The notes under the pieces: model-generated
Told to the model about the DNA's origin: nothing
The model's input: the letters and a program-made list of their open reading frames with translations, nothing else
Database searches by the model: none
Shown: piece by piece, positions 27,532 to 34,990 of the stretch
Layout of the letters: each line of letters opens with the position of its first letter
Numbering within the stretch: position 1 is the stretch's first letter
Translations under genes and position numbers: made by a program
DNA from: Flavobacterium araucananum
GTDB lineage: Bacteria; Bacteroidota; Bacteroidia; Flavobacteriales; Flavobacteriaceae
Assembly: GCF_002222055.1 (NCBI RefSeq)
Contig: NZ_MUGS01000057.1
Location: 1 to 64,000, forward strand
DNA length: 64,000 bases
Direction: 5' to 3'

Positions 27532-27684
27532 TTAATACGATTCTCGTCTGTTTTTATATCTTTTAAAATTTTGTAAGCTTTGATTATGGTTTCTTATTTT
27601 GATTGGGGCAGTTAACTGATACAGTCCAAAAAATAATATTAAAAACAATATTAAACATGATTCTTTATTCCAAACTACCCGCAT
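27532..27684 (-). CDS. Small membrane protein downstream of the repressor
   Basis: A 50-codon ORF beginning MRVVWNKESCLILFLILF; residues 9-27 form one hydrophobic helix, followed by a strongly basic tail ending in RRESY. It starts 4 nt after the repressor stop codon on the same strand, so it would be made with the repressor in the lysogen. Could be a small exclusion peptide; no family known. Confidence 0.4.
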   Translation of the reverse strand: MRVVWNKESCLILFLILFFGLYQLTAPIKIRNHNQSLQNFKRYKNRRESY

Positions 27685-27688
27685 AGAT

Positions 27689-28084
27689 TTATGCGGTTCG
27701 ACTTTTCTCTGTGTTTACGTTTAAAAGATTTTCTAAATTTTGTATTTTTTCTTTATAGAGTACAATTATTTCTTGTAGTTGTTCTTTACCCTCCCTTAAT
27801 AATTGATTTTGTTCTTCTAGGAGTCTCATCTTTTCTACTAAATTTTTTGCGTTTTCAGTAGGTATTTCTATTCCTCGAAACATTTCGCCATTTCCAGTTA
27901 ATAAAAAGTCTGCCGAAATATTATTGCATTTTGCGTACAAAATGTCAATATCAAAAGTACCTCTTGAATACCAAGAAGCTAACGTTTGTGGTTTTATCTC
28001 TAAAAACCTAGCGAAGTCACTATCTTTTTTAAAAGAATAGTGATTTTTTAACTTATTTAAAATCAGTGACTTGTCTTGATTCAT
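27689..28084 (-). CDS. CI-type phage repressor, HTH plus coiled coil
   Basis: A 131-residue regulator. Residues ~5-65 match the phage CI repressor helix-turn-helix family (SDFARFLEIKPQTLASWYSRGTFD, then CNNISADFLLTGNGEMF). A C-terminal coiled coil (KMRLLEEQNQLLREGKEQL) replaces the peptidase-like dimerization domain of LexA/CI proteins, so RecA-stimulated self-cleavage is not expected. It faces away from the early genes across a 180 nt operator region and likely maintains the integrated state. Confidence 0.88.
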   Translation of the reverse strand: MNQDKSLILNKLKNHYSFKKDSDFARFLEIKPQTLASWYSRGTFDIDILYAKCNNISADFLLTGNGEMFRGIEIPTENAKNLVEKMRLLEEQNQLLREGKEQLQEIIVLYKEKIQNLENLLNVNTEKSRTA

Positions 28085-28094
28085 AAAAATTATT

Positions 28095-28150
28095 TGTAAA
28101 ATGTACTCAAAATTGTATATTTGTATTCAAAATGTAATTACATTTGTTTC
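28095..28150. promoter_or_regulatory. Repressor operator region
   Basis: Between the repressor and rightward early genes. It contains a perfect 16-bp palindrome AAATGTAATTACATTT (28130-28145) and related half-sites in ACTCAAAATTGTA and ATTCAAAATGTAA, plus TTGTAAAATGTAC at the left. The repeated (T)CAAAATGTA pattern suggests two or three operators for the CI-type protein, covering both divergent promoters. Confidence 0.6.
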
Positions 28151-28264
28151 ATTCAAACATAACAGATGTGTTACTACGGTTCGAAATACATATAACTACG
28201 AAGGTAGTAAAAATCGCATTGCAAATGTTTTAATTTTTTGTAGGAATCATAATGTACAAAAGTA

Positions 28265-28474
28265 ATGAAAAACAAGTGCCAAACTTTACGGAAAACCGTA
28301 AGAACATCAAGAGAGAATAGACGATACCGTTTGCATCAGAAATTAAGAAGAGCGAATGTAAGATTTAGTTCGAACTTAAAAACTGTTTTTGTGCCATTTG
28401 ACAATGATTTACAAAATCGGGATATTAAAGAATTGCAAAATGAGTACAATTATCAAATACAGCTAGAGATATGA
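28265..28474 (+). CDS. Small basic early protein
   Basis: A 69-residue arginine-rich protein (RKTVRTSRENRRYRLHQKLRR), with a more neutral C-terminus. First rightward gene after the operators, so likely an early regulatory or nucleic-acid-binding peptide. Not recognised. Its stop codon overlaps the next start (ATGA). Confidence 0.6.
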   Translation: MKNKCQTLRKTVRTSRENRRYRLHQKLRRANVRFSSNLKTVFVPFDNDLQNRDIKELQNEYNYQIQLEI

Positions 28475-28727
28475 TTTCTAAAAAAGAGAAAAAACTAATT
28501 ATTGAAATGTTAGGACATCAGTATACACCTAAAGTGATGCCGTATTTAAAAAATTAGGTATTAGAAATGAAAAAAATAAAGACTTCTCTGTCGATAGTAT
28601 CCGTATGATAACAAATGGTTTTCGTGAAAATGAAACCGTAGAATTGACAATTATGCAATTAGTGAACAAGACAATAAAAGCAAAAAAGGCAATGGCTTTA
28701 AAACGTAAAAAGCTTTCAAAAAAATAA
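28471..28727 (+). CDS. Early protein encoded across a -1 frameshift (or frameshifted gene)
   Basis: The zero frame starts at 28471 (MISKKEKKLIIEMLGHQY...) and stops after 28 codons (TAG at 28555-28557). Just before the stop is T TTA AAA, a canonical X-XXY-YYZ slippery heptamer (28545-28551). Slipping back one base there continues in frame as KLGIRNEKNKDFSVDSIR... to RKKLSKK, stop at 28727, 86 residues in all. The two parts read as one small helical protein. Either programmed frameshifting or a recent deletion of one base in the A run would produce this. Function unknown. Confidence 0.5.
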
Positions 28728-28733
28728 ATTCAA

Positions 28734-28940
28734 ATGAATCCAAAGGTATTATCAATATTCAACAATGCAAAGATTTTTCTTTCCCCAGAGGAATTGAAAG
28801 AGCTTGCTGTTTGTATTGATAATGAGTTTGGAAAGCCATTACCTAAGAAAGCTAAAAAACAAACTGTCTTAGATAATTGGACACTTGAAAGTGTTACTGA
28901 AAGACTTTTAGCAACTCAATTCAATAAAAAAAGAGCATAA
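28734..28940 (+). CDS. Small early protein
   Basis: 68 residues; helix FLSPEELKELAVCIDNEF followed by a lysine-rich linker and a C-terminal helix WTLESVTERLLATQFNKK. It sits 6 nt after the frameshifted gene. The shape suggests a small DNA-binding or adaptor protein; family not known. Confidence 0.6.
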   Translation: MNPKVLSIFNNAKIFLSPEELKELAVCIDNEFGKPLPKKAKKQTVLDNWTLESVTERLLATQFNKKRA

Positions 28941-29029
28941 AAATACGTCCAGCAAATGCTGAAAATTCCTAGATGCATTCGGGCGTTTTGCGTCCGATGC
29001 TGAAAGGTTATTAGAAAAAAAAGTAATTT

Positions 29030-30778
29030 ATGAATAAACAGAAAGTAGATAGTAAGGTTTTTTCGTTAGCATCTAACCTTTTTGGTTTTGGTAATAAAAT
29101 CGAAAAGAAAGCAGTAGAAAATAACATTGCAATTGTCGTTGCAACTTCATTGCAACCTGAAAATCGCATCATGGCTGTTTATCCTGCAATTAGTATGGAA
29201 GCATTTAGTGCGACTATGGATAGCTATAGAAAGTATATTGCTTCTTATAATTTTAAGACTAATGCTGAAAATGATCTAACAGAAAAACATAATGATTCTG
29301 TTAGGTCATTTTTAAGTAAAAATACTTTGTCAGATGTACAGAGAGAATTTTCTAAAATTTTTCTATTTAAAAGCAGATCGCTAAAACCTAGAGCTTTTAA
29401 CGAGCAAGCAGATGCCTTTATGAAAGATCACGGTTTGATTATAGAGAAAAGGAAAATTCAAACCGTAAAATATGCTACAGAATTGGTGTTTCAAAACCTA
29501 CTACATCTTTATAATTCGCAACTTATGAAGCGTAATGAACAATACATTAGATTGGGAGTTACAGCAGTAAGACCAATTGAAGAATTTAAAATTAACTCAT
29601 TTTTAGTAACTGCATTGCAGCGTAACGGTGTAACCAGTTTAGATCTATGCAAGAAGACTGTACGCAATCACAGACAACGTTTAGAGGAATGCGGTGTATT
29701 TGTCGATTATCATTTTTCAGGGCAAAATAGACCAGTAGAAGTACATATAAATACTAGGATTTTGACGGTTTTTGATCTCAAAACTTCAAAATTAAAAACT
29801 ACTGAAAATCAATGTGTTACTTCTGAAAACGGGAAAGTTTTACCTGATAACAATGAGAATACAAGAACAGATTTAAATGAATATCAAATGAATGAGAATG
29901 TTAAGAACATTTCTCATGATAAGGAGTTCCCTTCGGTCACGCCTCTTAATTTGTTTTTTACAAGAACACGAGCCTGCAATACAGAAAATTCAGAGGGGGA
30001 CGGGGTGAAAAATGTTAAAGTTTTAAATACATTATCTGAAAAGCTTGAAAATCTGATAATTCACCCGCAAGAACTGGCTCTAAACCTTAGTAGTCACGAA
30101 TACGACAATTATAAGCCTATTGATCTTAGAGTTTTGTTTAAAGAAGCATATTCCGGAACAATGTCAAAAGAGAATTTTAGAGAATTGGTAATTCAGGACT
30201 TTTTCAAAAGCATATCTAAAATTTATAGAAACAGCACTCCTTATGCAGGTTCTTGGAAAAAAGCTGTCAATTTTTATATGCAAAATAAATTTATAGCCTT
30301 TACTGGTGATTCTTTTAATAAACAATCTATCGTCGATGATATTCATGAACTACGTTGGCGAATTGAGTGGGCTAGAAAATGGTTTGCGAAAAATAGCAAT
30401 GTAACTCCTTTGTTTCCTTCTGATTATTTTGATATGACACGAAAAAATGCAAAAGAAGTAGGATTTGAATACACGAAATTAAAATATAGTGAGCATTTAA
30501 AATCTAAGGCAAAATACGAGGTTTTGAAAAAGAAGCTTGAAGCTGATGGAGTTCGAAGAAAAGCAACAATTAACCATGCAAAGAAATTCGAGAATGAAGT
30601 AAATCGATTCTTTAAAGATAAAATTACAATGCCACAATTGTATGATTATGTAGAGAAGAATTTACCTGCTGAATTTTTAGAAAAGTTACCACAAATGATT
30701 TTAGAGAAGTCATTAAAAATAAGCCAACGAGTAATTTTTGATGATGATTTTTTGAAATATAATTTATCTGAGTTTTAA
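29030..30778 (+). CDS. Large early protein, candidate replication initiator
   Basis: A 582-residue soluble protein. A helical segment around 185-240 (EFKINSFLVTALQ, LDLCKKTVRNHRQRLEECGVFVDYHF) looks like a winged-helix DNA-binding domain. It is followed by a low-complexity Asn-rich linker (~255-330) and a basic helical C-terminal region. No polymerase, helicase P-loop or rolling-circle His motif is visible. Position in the early operon of a virus-like element and the winged helix make replication initiation the best guess, but this is inference. Confidence 0.55.
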   Translation: MNKQKVDSKVFSLASNLFGFGNKIEKKAVENNIAIVVATSLQPENRIMAVYPAISMEAFSATMDSYRKYIASYNFKTNAENDLTEKHNDSVRSFLSKNTLSDVQREFSKIFLFKSRSLKPRAFNEQADAFMKDHGLIIEKRKIQTVKYATELVFQNLLHLYNSQLMKRNEQYIRLGVTAVRPIEEFKINSFLVTALQRNGVTSLDLCKKTVRNHRQRLEECGVFVDYHFSGQNRPVEVHINTRILTVFDLKTSKLKTTENQCVTSENGKVLPDNNENTRTDLNEYQMNENVKNISHDKEFPSVTPLNLFFTRTRACNTENSEGDGVKNVKVLNTLSEKLENLIIHPQELALNLSSHEYDNYKPIDLRVLFKEAYSGTMSKENFRELVIQDFFKSISKIYRNSTPYAGSWKKAVNFYMQNKFIAFTGDSFNKQSIVDDIHELRWRIEWARKWFAKNSNVTPLFPSDYFDMTRKNAKEVGFEYTKLKYSEHLKSKAKYEVLKKKLEADGVRRKATINHAKKFENEVNRFFKDKITMPQLYDYVEKNLPAEFLEKLPQMILEKSLKISQRVIFDDDFLKYNLSEF

Positions 30779-30796
30779 CCTAACCAATTTTTAACT

Positions 30797-31021
30797 ATGC
30801 CAGTATTTGCCCCAGAACAATCTAAAATTAAAATGGTAATCCTTACCAAGACTAAAGAAAAAAATGCCGTTTGGTGGTCGCCAATCAATCAAAATAAACG
30901 TAATACTGAATCTGTAGTAACGAGTATGCTAAGACGTTTTGAAAAACACGCTTTAGCCAAAATTACTAATGTAGTTCAGTTTTATGAGAATGGTAATTTA
31001 ATTGCAACAAAAAGATTATGA
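30797..31021 (+). CDS. Small hypothetical protein
   Basis: 74 residues, no signal. Two strands (IKMVILTKTKEKNAVWW and VVQFYENGNLIATKRL) frame a helix (ESVVTSMLRRFEKHAL). It overlaps the next gene by 4 nt (ATGA). Not recognised. Confidence 0.6.
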   Translation: MPVFAPEQSKIKMVILTKTKEKNAVWWSPINQNKRNTESVVTSMLRRFEKHALAKITNVVQFYENGNLIATKRL

Positions 31022-31362
31022 CAACCATAACGCTAAAAAAAATTGATCAGGAAGATTTTTTAATACTTCAAAATGTTGTTGCTCAATTACGTCAAAAAGC
31101 ATTAAATAAATTACAAAATAGCAAAGTTGATAATGCTTATTTCAATAACATTCTGTTCGTGGATATTACTACAAGTATTTTTTTCAGGATAAGAACAAAG
31201 ATTGAAAATCAGACTAAATCATTTTCAAATCTGAAACTTAAAATTTATGAAGCAATTATTTTACTTCAATGTTGTAATGACTACGAGTCAAGTAATGCAA
31301 AAGAAAAATTCATATCAAGAAAATATTTCAGCCAAATTCATAAACACATAACTAACCTTTAA
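31018..31362 (+). CDS. Hypothetical protein
   Basis: 114 residues, mostly helical (LQNVVAQLRQKALNKL; FFRIRTKIENQTKSF; LKIYEAIILLQCC). Overlaps the previous gene by 4 nt, translationally coupled. Not recognised. Confidence 0.6.
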   Translation: MTTITLKKIDQEDFLILQNVVAQLRQKALNKLQNSKVDNAYFNNILFVDITTSIFFRIRTKIENQTKSFSNLKLKIYEAIILLQCCNDYESSNAKEKFISRKYFSQIHKHITNL

Positions 31363-31366
31363 AAAA

Positions 31367-31426
31367 GTAGATTTTTTTGAGAACCTGGACAAACTGCAGC
31401 TGCGGATCTATTCAAAAAAAATCTAC
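31367..31426 (+). repeat. Hairpin repeat R1
   Basis: 60 nt: stem GTAGATTTTTTTGA pairs with TCAAAAAAAATCTAC; core CCTGGACAAACTGCAGCTGC then GGATC. First of five copies in the element. It ends 11 nt before the start of 31438-31713. Confidence 0.85.
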
Positions 31427-31437
31427 AATTCAACAAC

Positions 31438-31713
31438 ATGATAAAGAAAAGCACTTACATAAGAAGTTTTACAGTGTTGCAACAAAAACAACTTGAAAAG
31501 GTTGGTAAAGAACAAAATTTTAAGACTACTCCCGAGATATTATTTTTTGCATTAGACAGTTATTTGGAACAACAAAAGGAAATTGAAAGATTGAATCGAA
31601 TTATAAAATTGAAGCAAGAAAAAATGGAACTATTAGATTCTAAAATTGATTTTTTTAAATCAGCTTCAAAAAAGATCAATGAGCTAAACGAGTTTCTAAA
31701 GAAGGCAAAATAA
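31438..31713 (+). CDS. Coiled-coil small protein
   Basis: 91 residues. N-terminal ~40 resemble a ribbon-helix-helix-like unit (STYIRSFTVLQQKQLEKV, TPEILFFALDSYLEQQ); the rest is a coiled coil (IERLNRIIKLKQEKMELLDSK region). Likely a small DNA-binding dimer. First gene after repeat R1. Confidence 0.6.
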   Translation: MIKKSTYIRSFTVLQQKQLEKVGKEQNFKTTPEILFFALDSYLEQQKEIERLNRIIKLKQEKMELLDSKIDFFKSASKKINELNEFLKKAK

Positions 31714-31777
31714 GACTCAATTATCAATCAAAAATAATTAGTAAATAAAATATTGAATAACTAGCAAACCCAAATTT

Positions 31778-32077
31778 ATGAACTTAAAAACTTTAAATTA
31801 TATACGAAACAAAGCCCAGTTGCAGGACTTATTTATAAGCCAATTTTCGGCAGATTATATCCGAAAAGAGATTCATGAAATATTAAAGGAAACCCGTAAA
31901 AATGCAACAGAGGGTGCAAGACTTTTTGCCAAAAACATTTCAACAAAGGAGCTAATTATTTTTATGGACAGAAATGGCAAACCTGACGGTTATGTTCTTT
32001 CAGATGAATTAAAAATCATGCTTCAAGATCACCGAGAAGAAGAATTCAAAATAAGAAAATTGCAAAATCAATTTTAG
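31778..32077 (+). CDS. Hypothetical protein
   Basis: 99 residues, helical and charged (QFSADYIRKEIHEILKETRK), with one strand pair (ELIIFMDRNGKPDGYVLSDE). No signal or membrane segment. Cotranscribed with the next gene 5 nt downstream. Not recognised. Confidence 0.55.
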   Translation: MNLKTLNYIRNKAQLQDLFISQFSADYIRKEIHEILKETRKNATEGARLFAKNISTKELIIFMDRNGKPDGYVLSDELKIMLQDHREEEFKIRKLQNQF

Positions 32078-32082
32078 AATCA

Positions 32083-32328
32083 ATGGCAAAGAAATCCGAC
32101 AATCCCACAAATGCACTCATAAATCGAAACTTCATTATCCGAGTCTTAGAGAATCCTAAAGTAAATGACGTTAAAAATACCAAATTAACCTCTGCAAACA
32201 AACTTTCAAAATATTTACTCGACGAAGAAATTAAAATAAAGCTATTTAAGAAGATATTAGACGAAGGGAAAGACAAATATACTTTTCTTATAAGAAGTAG
32301 GCTTAAAATTGATTTTCAGTCAAAATAA
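32083..32328 (+). CDS. Small basic hypothetical protein
   Basis: 81 residues, lysine-rich, helical (KLSKYLLDEEIKIKLFKKIL). Last gene of the early rightward block, followed by a strong terminator. Not recognised. Confidence 0.55.
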   Translation: MAKKSDNPTNALINRNFIIRVLENPKVNDVKNTKLTSANKLSKYLLDEEIKIKLFKKILDEGKDKYTFLIRSRLKIDFQSK

Positions 32329-32343
32329 CTTTCAAGTAAAATA

Positions 32344-32387
32344 ACAAAAAGACATTTTTTACAATGCTGTAAAAAATGTCTTTTTGT
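32344..32387. terminator. Strong terminator closing the early block
   Basis: Perfect 20-bp stem (ACAAAAAGACATTTTTTACA and its complement) with a 4-nt loop. It separates rightward early genes from the leftward lipoprotein block; being symmetric it can stop both. Confidence 0.88.
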
Positions 32388-32449
32388 TGTCTTGTAAAAT
32401 AAAATTTCTATCTAAGAATATCATTCTATGTCTTGTTCAAAGGCTTCGA

Positions 32450-32545
32450 TTATCTATAAATACCGTCTATCGCATCTATGAAGACAGTCCATTTGCCCCC
32501 AATTTTTGTCAAAAGTAATATCGAAGTTTTTAAGTATTGATATGT
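32450..32545 (-). pseudogene. 3' remnant of a duplicated lipoprotein gene
   Basis: On the minus strand this reads LLTKIGGKWTVFIDAIDGIYR then stop, matching the C-terminus of the gene at 34381-34983 (LTKIGGKWTVFLDVGDGIYR). The flanking TCAAAGGCTTCGATTATCTAT past the stop is also shared. Upstream homology fades after ~30 codons, so this is the tail of a lost paralogue. Confidence 0.75.
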
Positions 32546-32616
32546 TTTAATAATCTGTATTTTCTGTAAAATTTTCAGACTCTAACTTTCTAAATAATTA
32601 ATCAAATGGATTATAA

Positions 32617-33594
32617 TTAATAGTTCCAATCTATTTCTAATGCTATATTTGTCATCTTATTATATATTGAATTTAGGCCATAAGTTCCTTGGTAGCCGTA
32701 ATCTTTTATTTTTTTGACACTGCCATTTTTAAATTTAATTTCAAGCCATACTGTAGGAAAATCGTAGCCATCTAGAGTATACTCGTTTGGCAAATCCTGA
32801 ATATTAATATATTCAAGTAGTTCACTCATTTCTTTAAAGATAACCTTATCAATTTTTTTTCTTGACTCTCCTTTGTAATAGTTATCCTTTAAATTTGAAA
32901 TATTCAAGGTGTCTAAGCAAGTATAATGAGCATTTTGATTGTTATCAATCTCAATTTCAAAATTGTTATCAGAAGTAAATTTTATATATTCTATATCATA
33001 ATTAATTACTTTCTTATTCATTTCTATGAAAGAATTAAATTTATATGTTAGAGTATCAGTAAAATGAATAATTTGTCTCTTGAATATAGTTTCAGGATCT
33101 GTTTTATAATTGTTAACCAGCAACTCATTTTTATTGTTTACAATTATAGGTTTTACAATTTTACAGAAATAGTCTATGTTATTTGTCAAAGTAAATAACT
33201 CATACTGACTTAATTTTGATTCTATTATAGCATATTGATAATAAGTGCCATACCAGTAACCTGTAAAAATTAAATCAGTTTTGTTATCGTTATTAAGGTC
33301 AATTTTTTGCCAATTTTGAATATTCCAAATTTTATATAGGTCACAATTATTTAATTCCTTAATAATTAAATCGGTGGGCTTTATCTGTAATTCTCCGAAG
33401 TTCCCGTGTGCAAAAGCAGGATTTATAGTTTTTGCAAATTTAAGAACATCTTCAGTTGTTTGTAAATTATCTATTTTATTCATACCACCCCGCAGTAAGC
33501 CATCTTTTGAAATCGTATTCAAATTCTTTTTCTGACCTAAAACACAATTACAAAGAAATTGTGATATAATAAATGTGTATAATATTTTTTTCAT
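32617..33594 (-). CDS. Secreted protein downstream of toxin-like gene
   Basis: A 325-residue protein with a signal peptide (MKKILYTFIISQFLCNCVLGQ; a Cys precedes the cleavage region, so it could be a lipoprotein). The signal is nearly identical to that of 34381-34983 while the rest differs, a sign of recombination. The body has an integrin-like calcium loop (DLNNDNKTDLIF) and a C-terminal region with KNGSVKKIKDYG and GTYGLNSIY. ATG 33594 chosen for the clean signal. Third candidate immunity protein of the locus. Confidence 0.65.
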   Translation of the reverse strand: MKKILYTFIISQFLCNCVLGQKKNLNTISKDGLLRGGMNKIDNLQTTEDVLKFAKTINPAFAHGNFGELQIKPTDLIIKELNNCDLYKIWNIQNWQKIDLNNDNKTDLIFTGYWYGTYYQYAIIESKLSQYELFTLTNNIDYFCKIVKPIIVNNKNELLVNNYKTDPETIFKRQIIHFTDTLTYKFNSFIEMNKKVINYDIEYIKFTSDNNFEIEIDNNQNAHYTCLDTLNISNLKDNYYKGESRKKIDKVIFKEMSELLEYINIQDLPNEYTLDGYDFPTVWLEIKFKNGSVKKIKDYGYQGTYGLNSIYNKMTNIALEIDWNY

Positions 33595-33689
33595 ATTCGT
33601 ATAACAAGACCAGAAGAGTGTATTGTTGCTATCAATCTGGAATTGCGCCAACAAACTTCTCGATAATTAAGTTGTTTCTAAGGTAAAAT

Positions 33690-34274
33690 TTAATAAAATG
33701 CATAATCTCCAATTACTCTTACAACAACCCATTTTTCTTTTTCTTTTTTCATAATTACCACTTGTGGTTGATTACTGCCGAAAAAAGATGCTTTATTGAA
33801 ATAAAACATGATGTATTTTTTATCCATATAATACATTGGTTCAGATATAATTAAAACATACTCTATGCCGGTATTCATGTATTTGTCATAAAATGCCGAT
33901 CCTAATAAACCTTTTTTATATTCTAGTAAAAAATCAAATTCAGGAAAATCTTCTTTTTTCCAATATTTTTTTATCGTATCCTGAGCATACTCCTCATACA
34001 TTTTTTTCCAATGTTTCTCAACAAATAAACCATCTGTATAATCGAAATGATTCTTAGGATCTAAAATATGATCAAGTCCTTCGCCGCTATTAAAAATTTT
34101 TAAAGCCTGTTTATTTGCAGCCTTATCACTTTGCAGAATGTAATTTTTATTCTTGTTGAGTTTTTGTGTTTCTAAAAATACATTGACAGGTTCATAACTT
34201 TTTATATATTGTGCGCTGGCACATGATAAAACGAAAAAAGGAATTAATAGAAATGTTTTTATTAACTGTTTCAT
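33690..34274 (-). CDS. Small lipoprotein, candidate immunity protein
   Basis: A 194-residue lipoprotein (lipobox VLSC at residue 18). It shares layout with 34381-34983: EGLD/EGLN followed by a W-K-K-M segment, a K-x-x-W middle, and a final WVVVRVIGDYAFY against WTVFLDVGDGIYR. The two are divergent paralogues. Envelope location matches a role in protecting against an envelope-acting toxin. Confidence 0.65.
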   Translation of the reverse strand: MKQLIKTFLLIPFFVLSCASAQYIKSYEPVNVFLETQKLNKNKNYILQSDKAANKQALKIFNSGEGLDHILDPKNHFDYTDGLFVEKHWKKMYEEYAQDTIKKYWKKEDFPEFDFLLEYKKGLLGSAFYDKYMNTGIEYVLIISEPMYYMDKKYIMFYFNKASFFGSNQPQVVIMKKEKEKWVVVRVIGDYAFY

Positions 34275-34380
34275 GATATTATTTTTTACAAGGAGTTCCT
34301 AAAGGTAAATAGTCCCATACTTATGGTAATTCTGTAATAATAATCACTTTTACTAACCTTGATTTTTTCAAAGGCTTCGA

Positions 34381-34983
34381 TTATCTATAGATACCGTCTC
34401 CTACATCTAAGAAGACAGTCCATTTACCACCAATTTTTGTCAAAATTAATACAGAACTTTTATCGATATTTTTATAGTCAGTTGTTGTTGACTTGATAGT
34501 AAATACAGCGTACTTTTTATGTTTATAATATATTACATTTGAGAATGAAAAAACCTTGTAGTTTTCTTGAAAATCAAATTTTTCATATTTGCCGGGATTA
34601 GGAAATTTTTCTTGTTTTATAAAAATAATATTTTGATGTTTGAAATCTTTTAAAGTCCAATAATCTCCTTTTATCCATTGGTCTTTAATATAGTTATTTT
34701 CATATTTGGTTTTCATTTTCTCCCAGTCTTTCTTATCATATAAAGGCTCATTTAGTCCTTCGTTTCTTTCATATTTATTTGTATATGGCTCATAGTAAAT
34801 ATTTCCCTTGAAGATTTCAATAGTTACATTATTATTGATTTTTTCCTGAATAAGCATGATCTTATCTGAATCTTTTAAATCTAAACTTGAAATATAATCA
34901 TTAATAGGAGCATTTTGATCTTTACTTGCAGAACAACTAAAAATAAACTGAGATATAATAAATACATATAATATTTTTTTCAT
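34381..34983 (-). CDS. Small lipoprotein, candidate immunity protein (adjacent to toxin-like gene)
   Basis: A 200-residue lipoprotein (lipobox IFSC at residue 17). It ends LTKIGGKWTVFLDVGDGIYR, duplicated as a remnant at 32450-32545. Its start is 7 nt from the stop of the metallopeptidase gene, so it is the gene most tightly coupled to it and the first candidate for cognate immunity. Confidence 0.65.
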   Translation of the reverse strand: MKKILYVFIISQFIFSCSASKDQNAPINDYISSLDLKDSDKIMLIQEKINNNVTIEIFKGNIYYEPYTNKYERNEGLNEPLYDKKDWEKMKTKYENNYIKDQWIKGDYWTLKDFKHQNIIFIKQEKFPNPGKYEKFDFQENYKVFSFSNVIYYKHKKYAVFTIKSTTTDYKNIDKSSVLILTKIGGKWTVFLDVGDGIYR

Positions 34984-34990
34984 AATCTGT

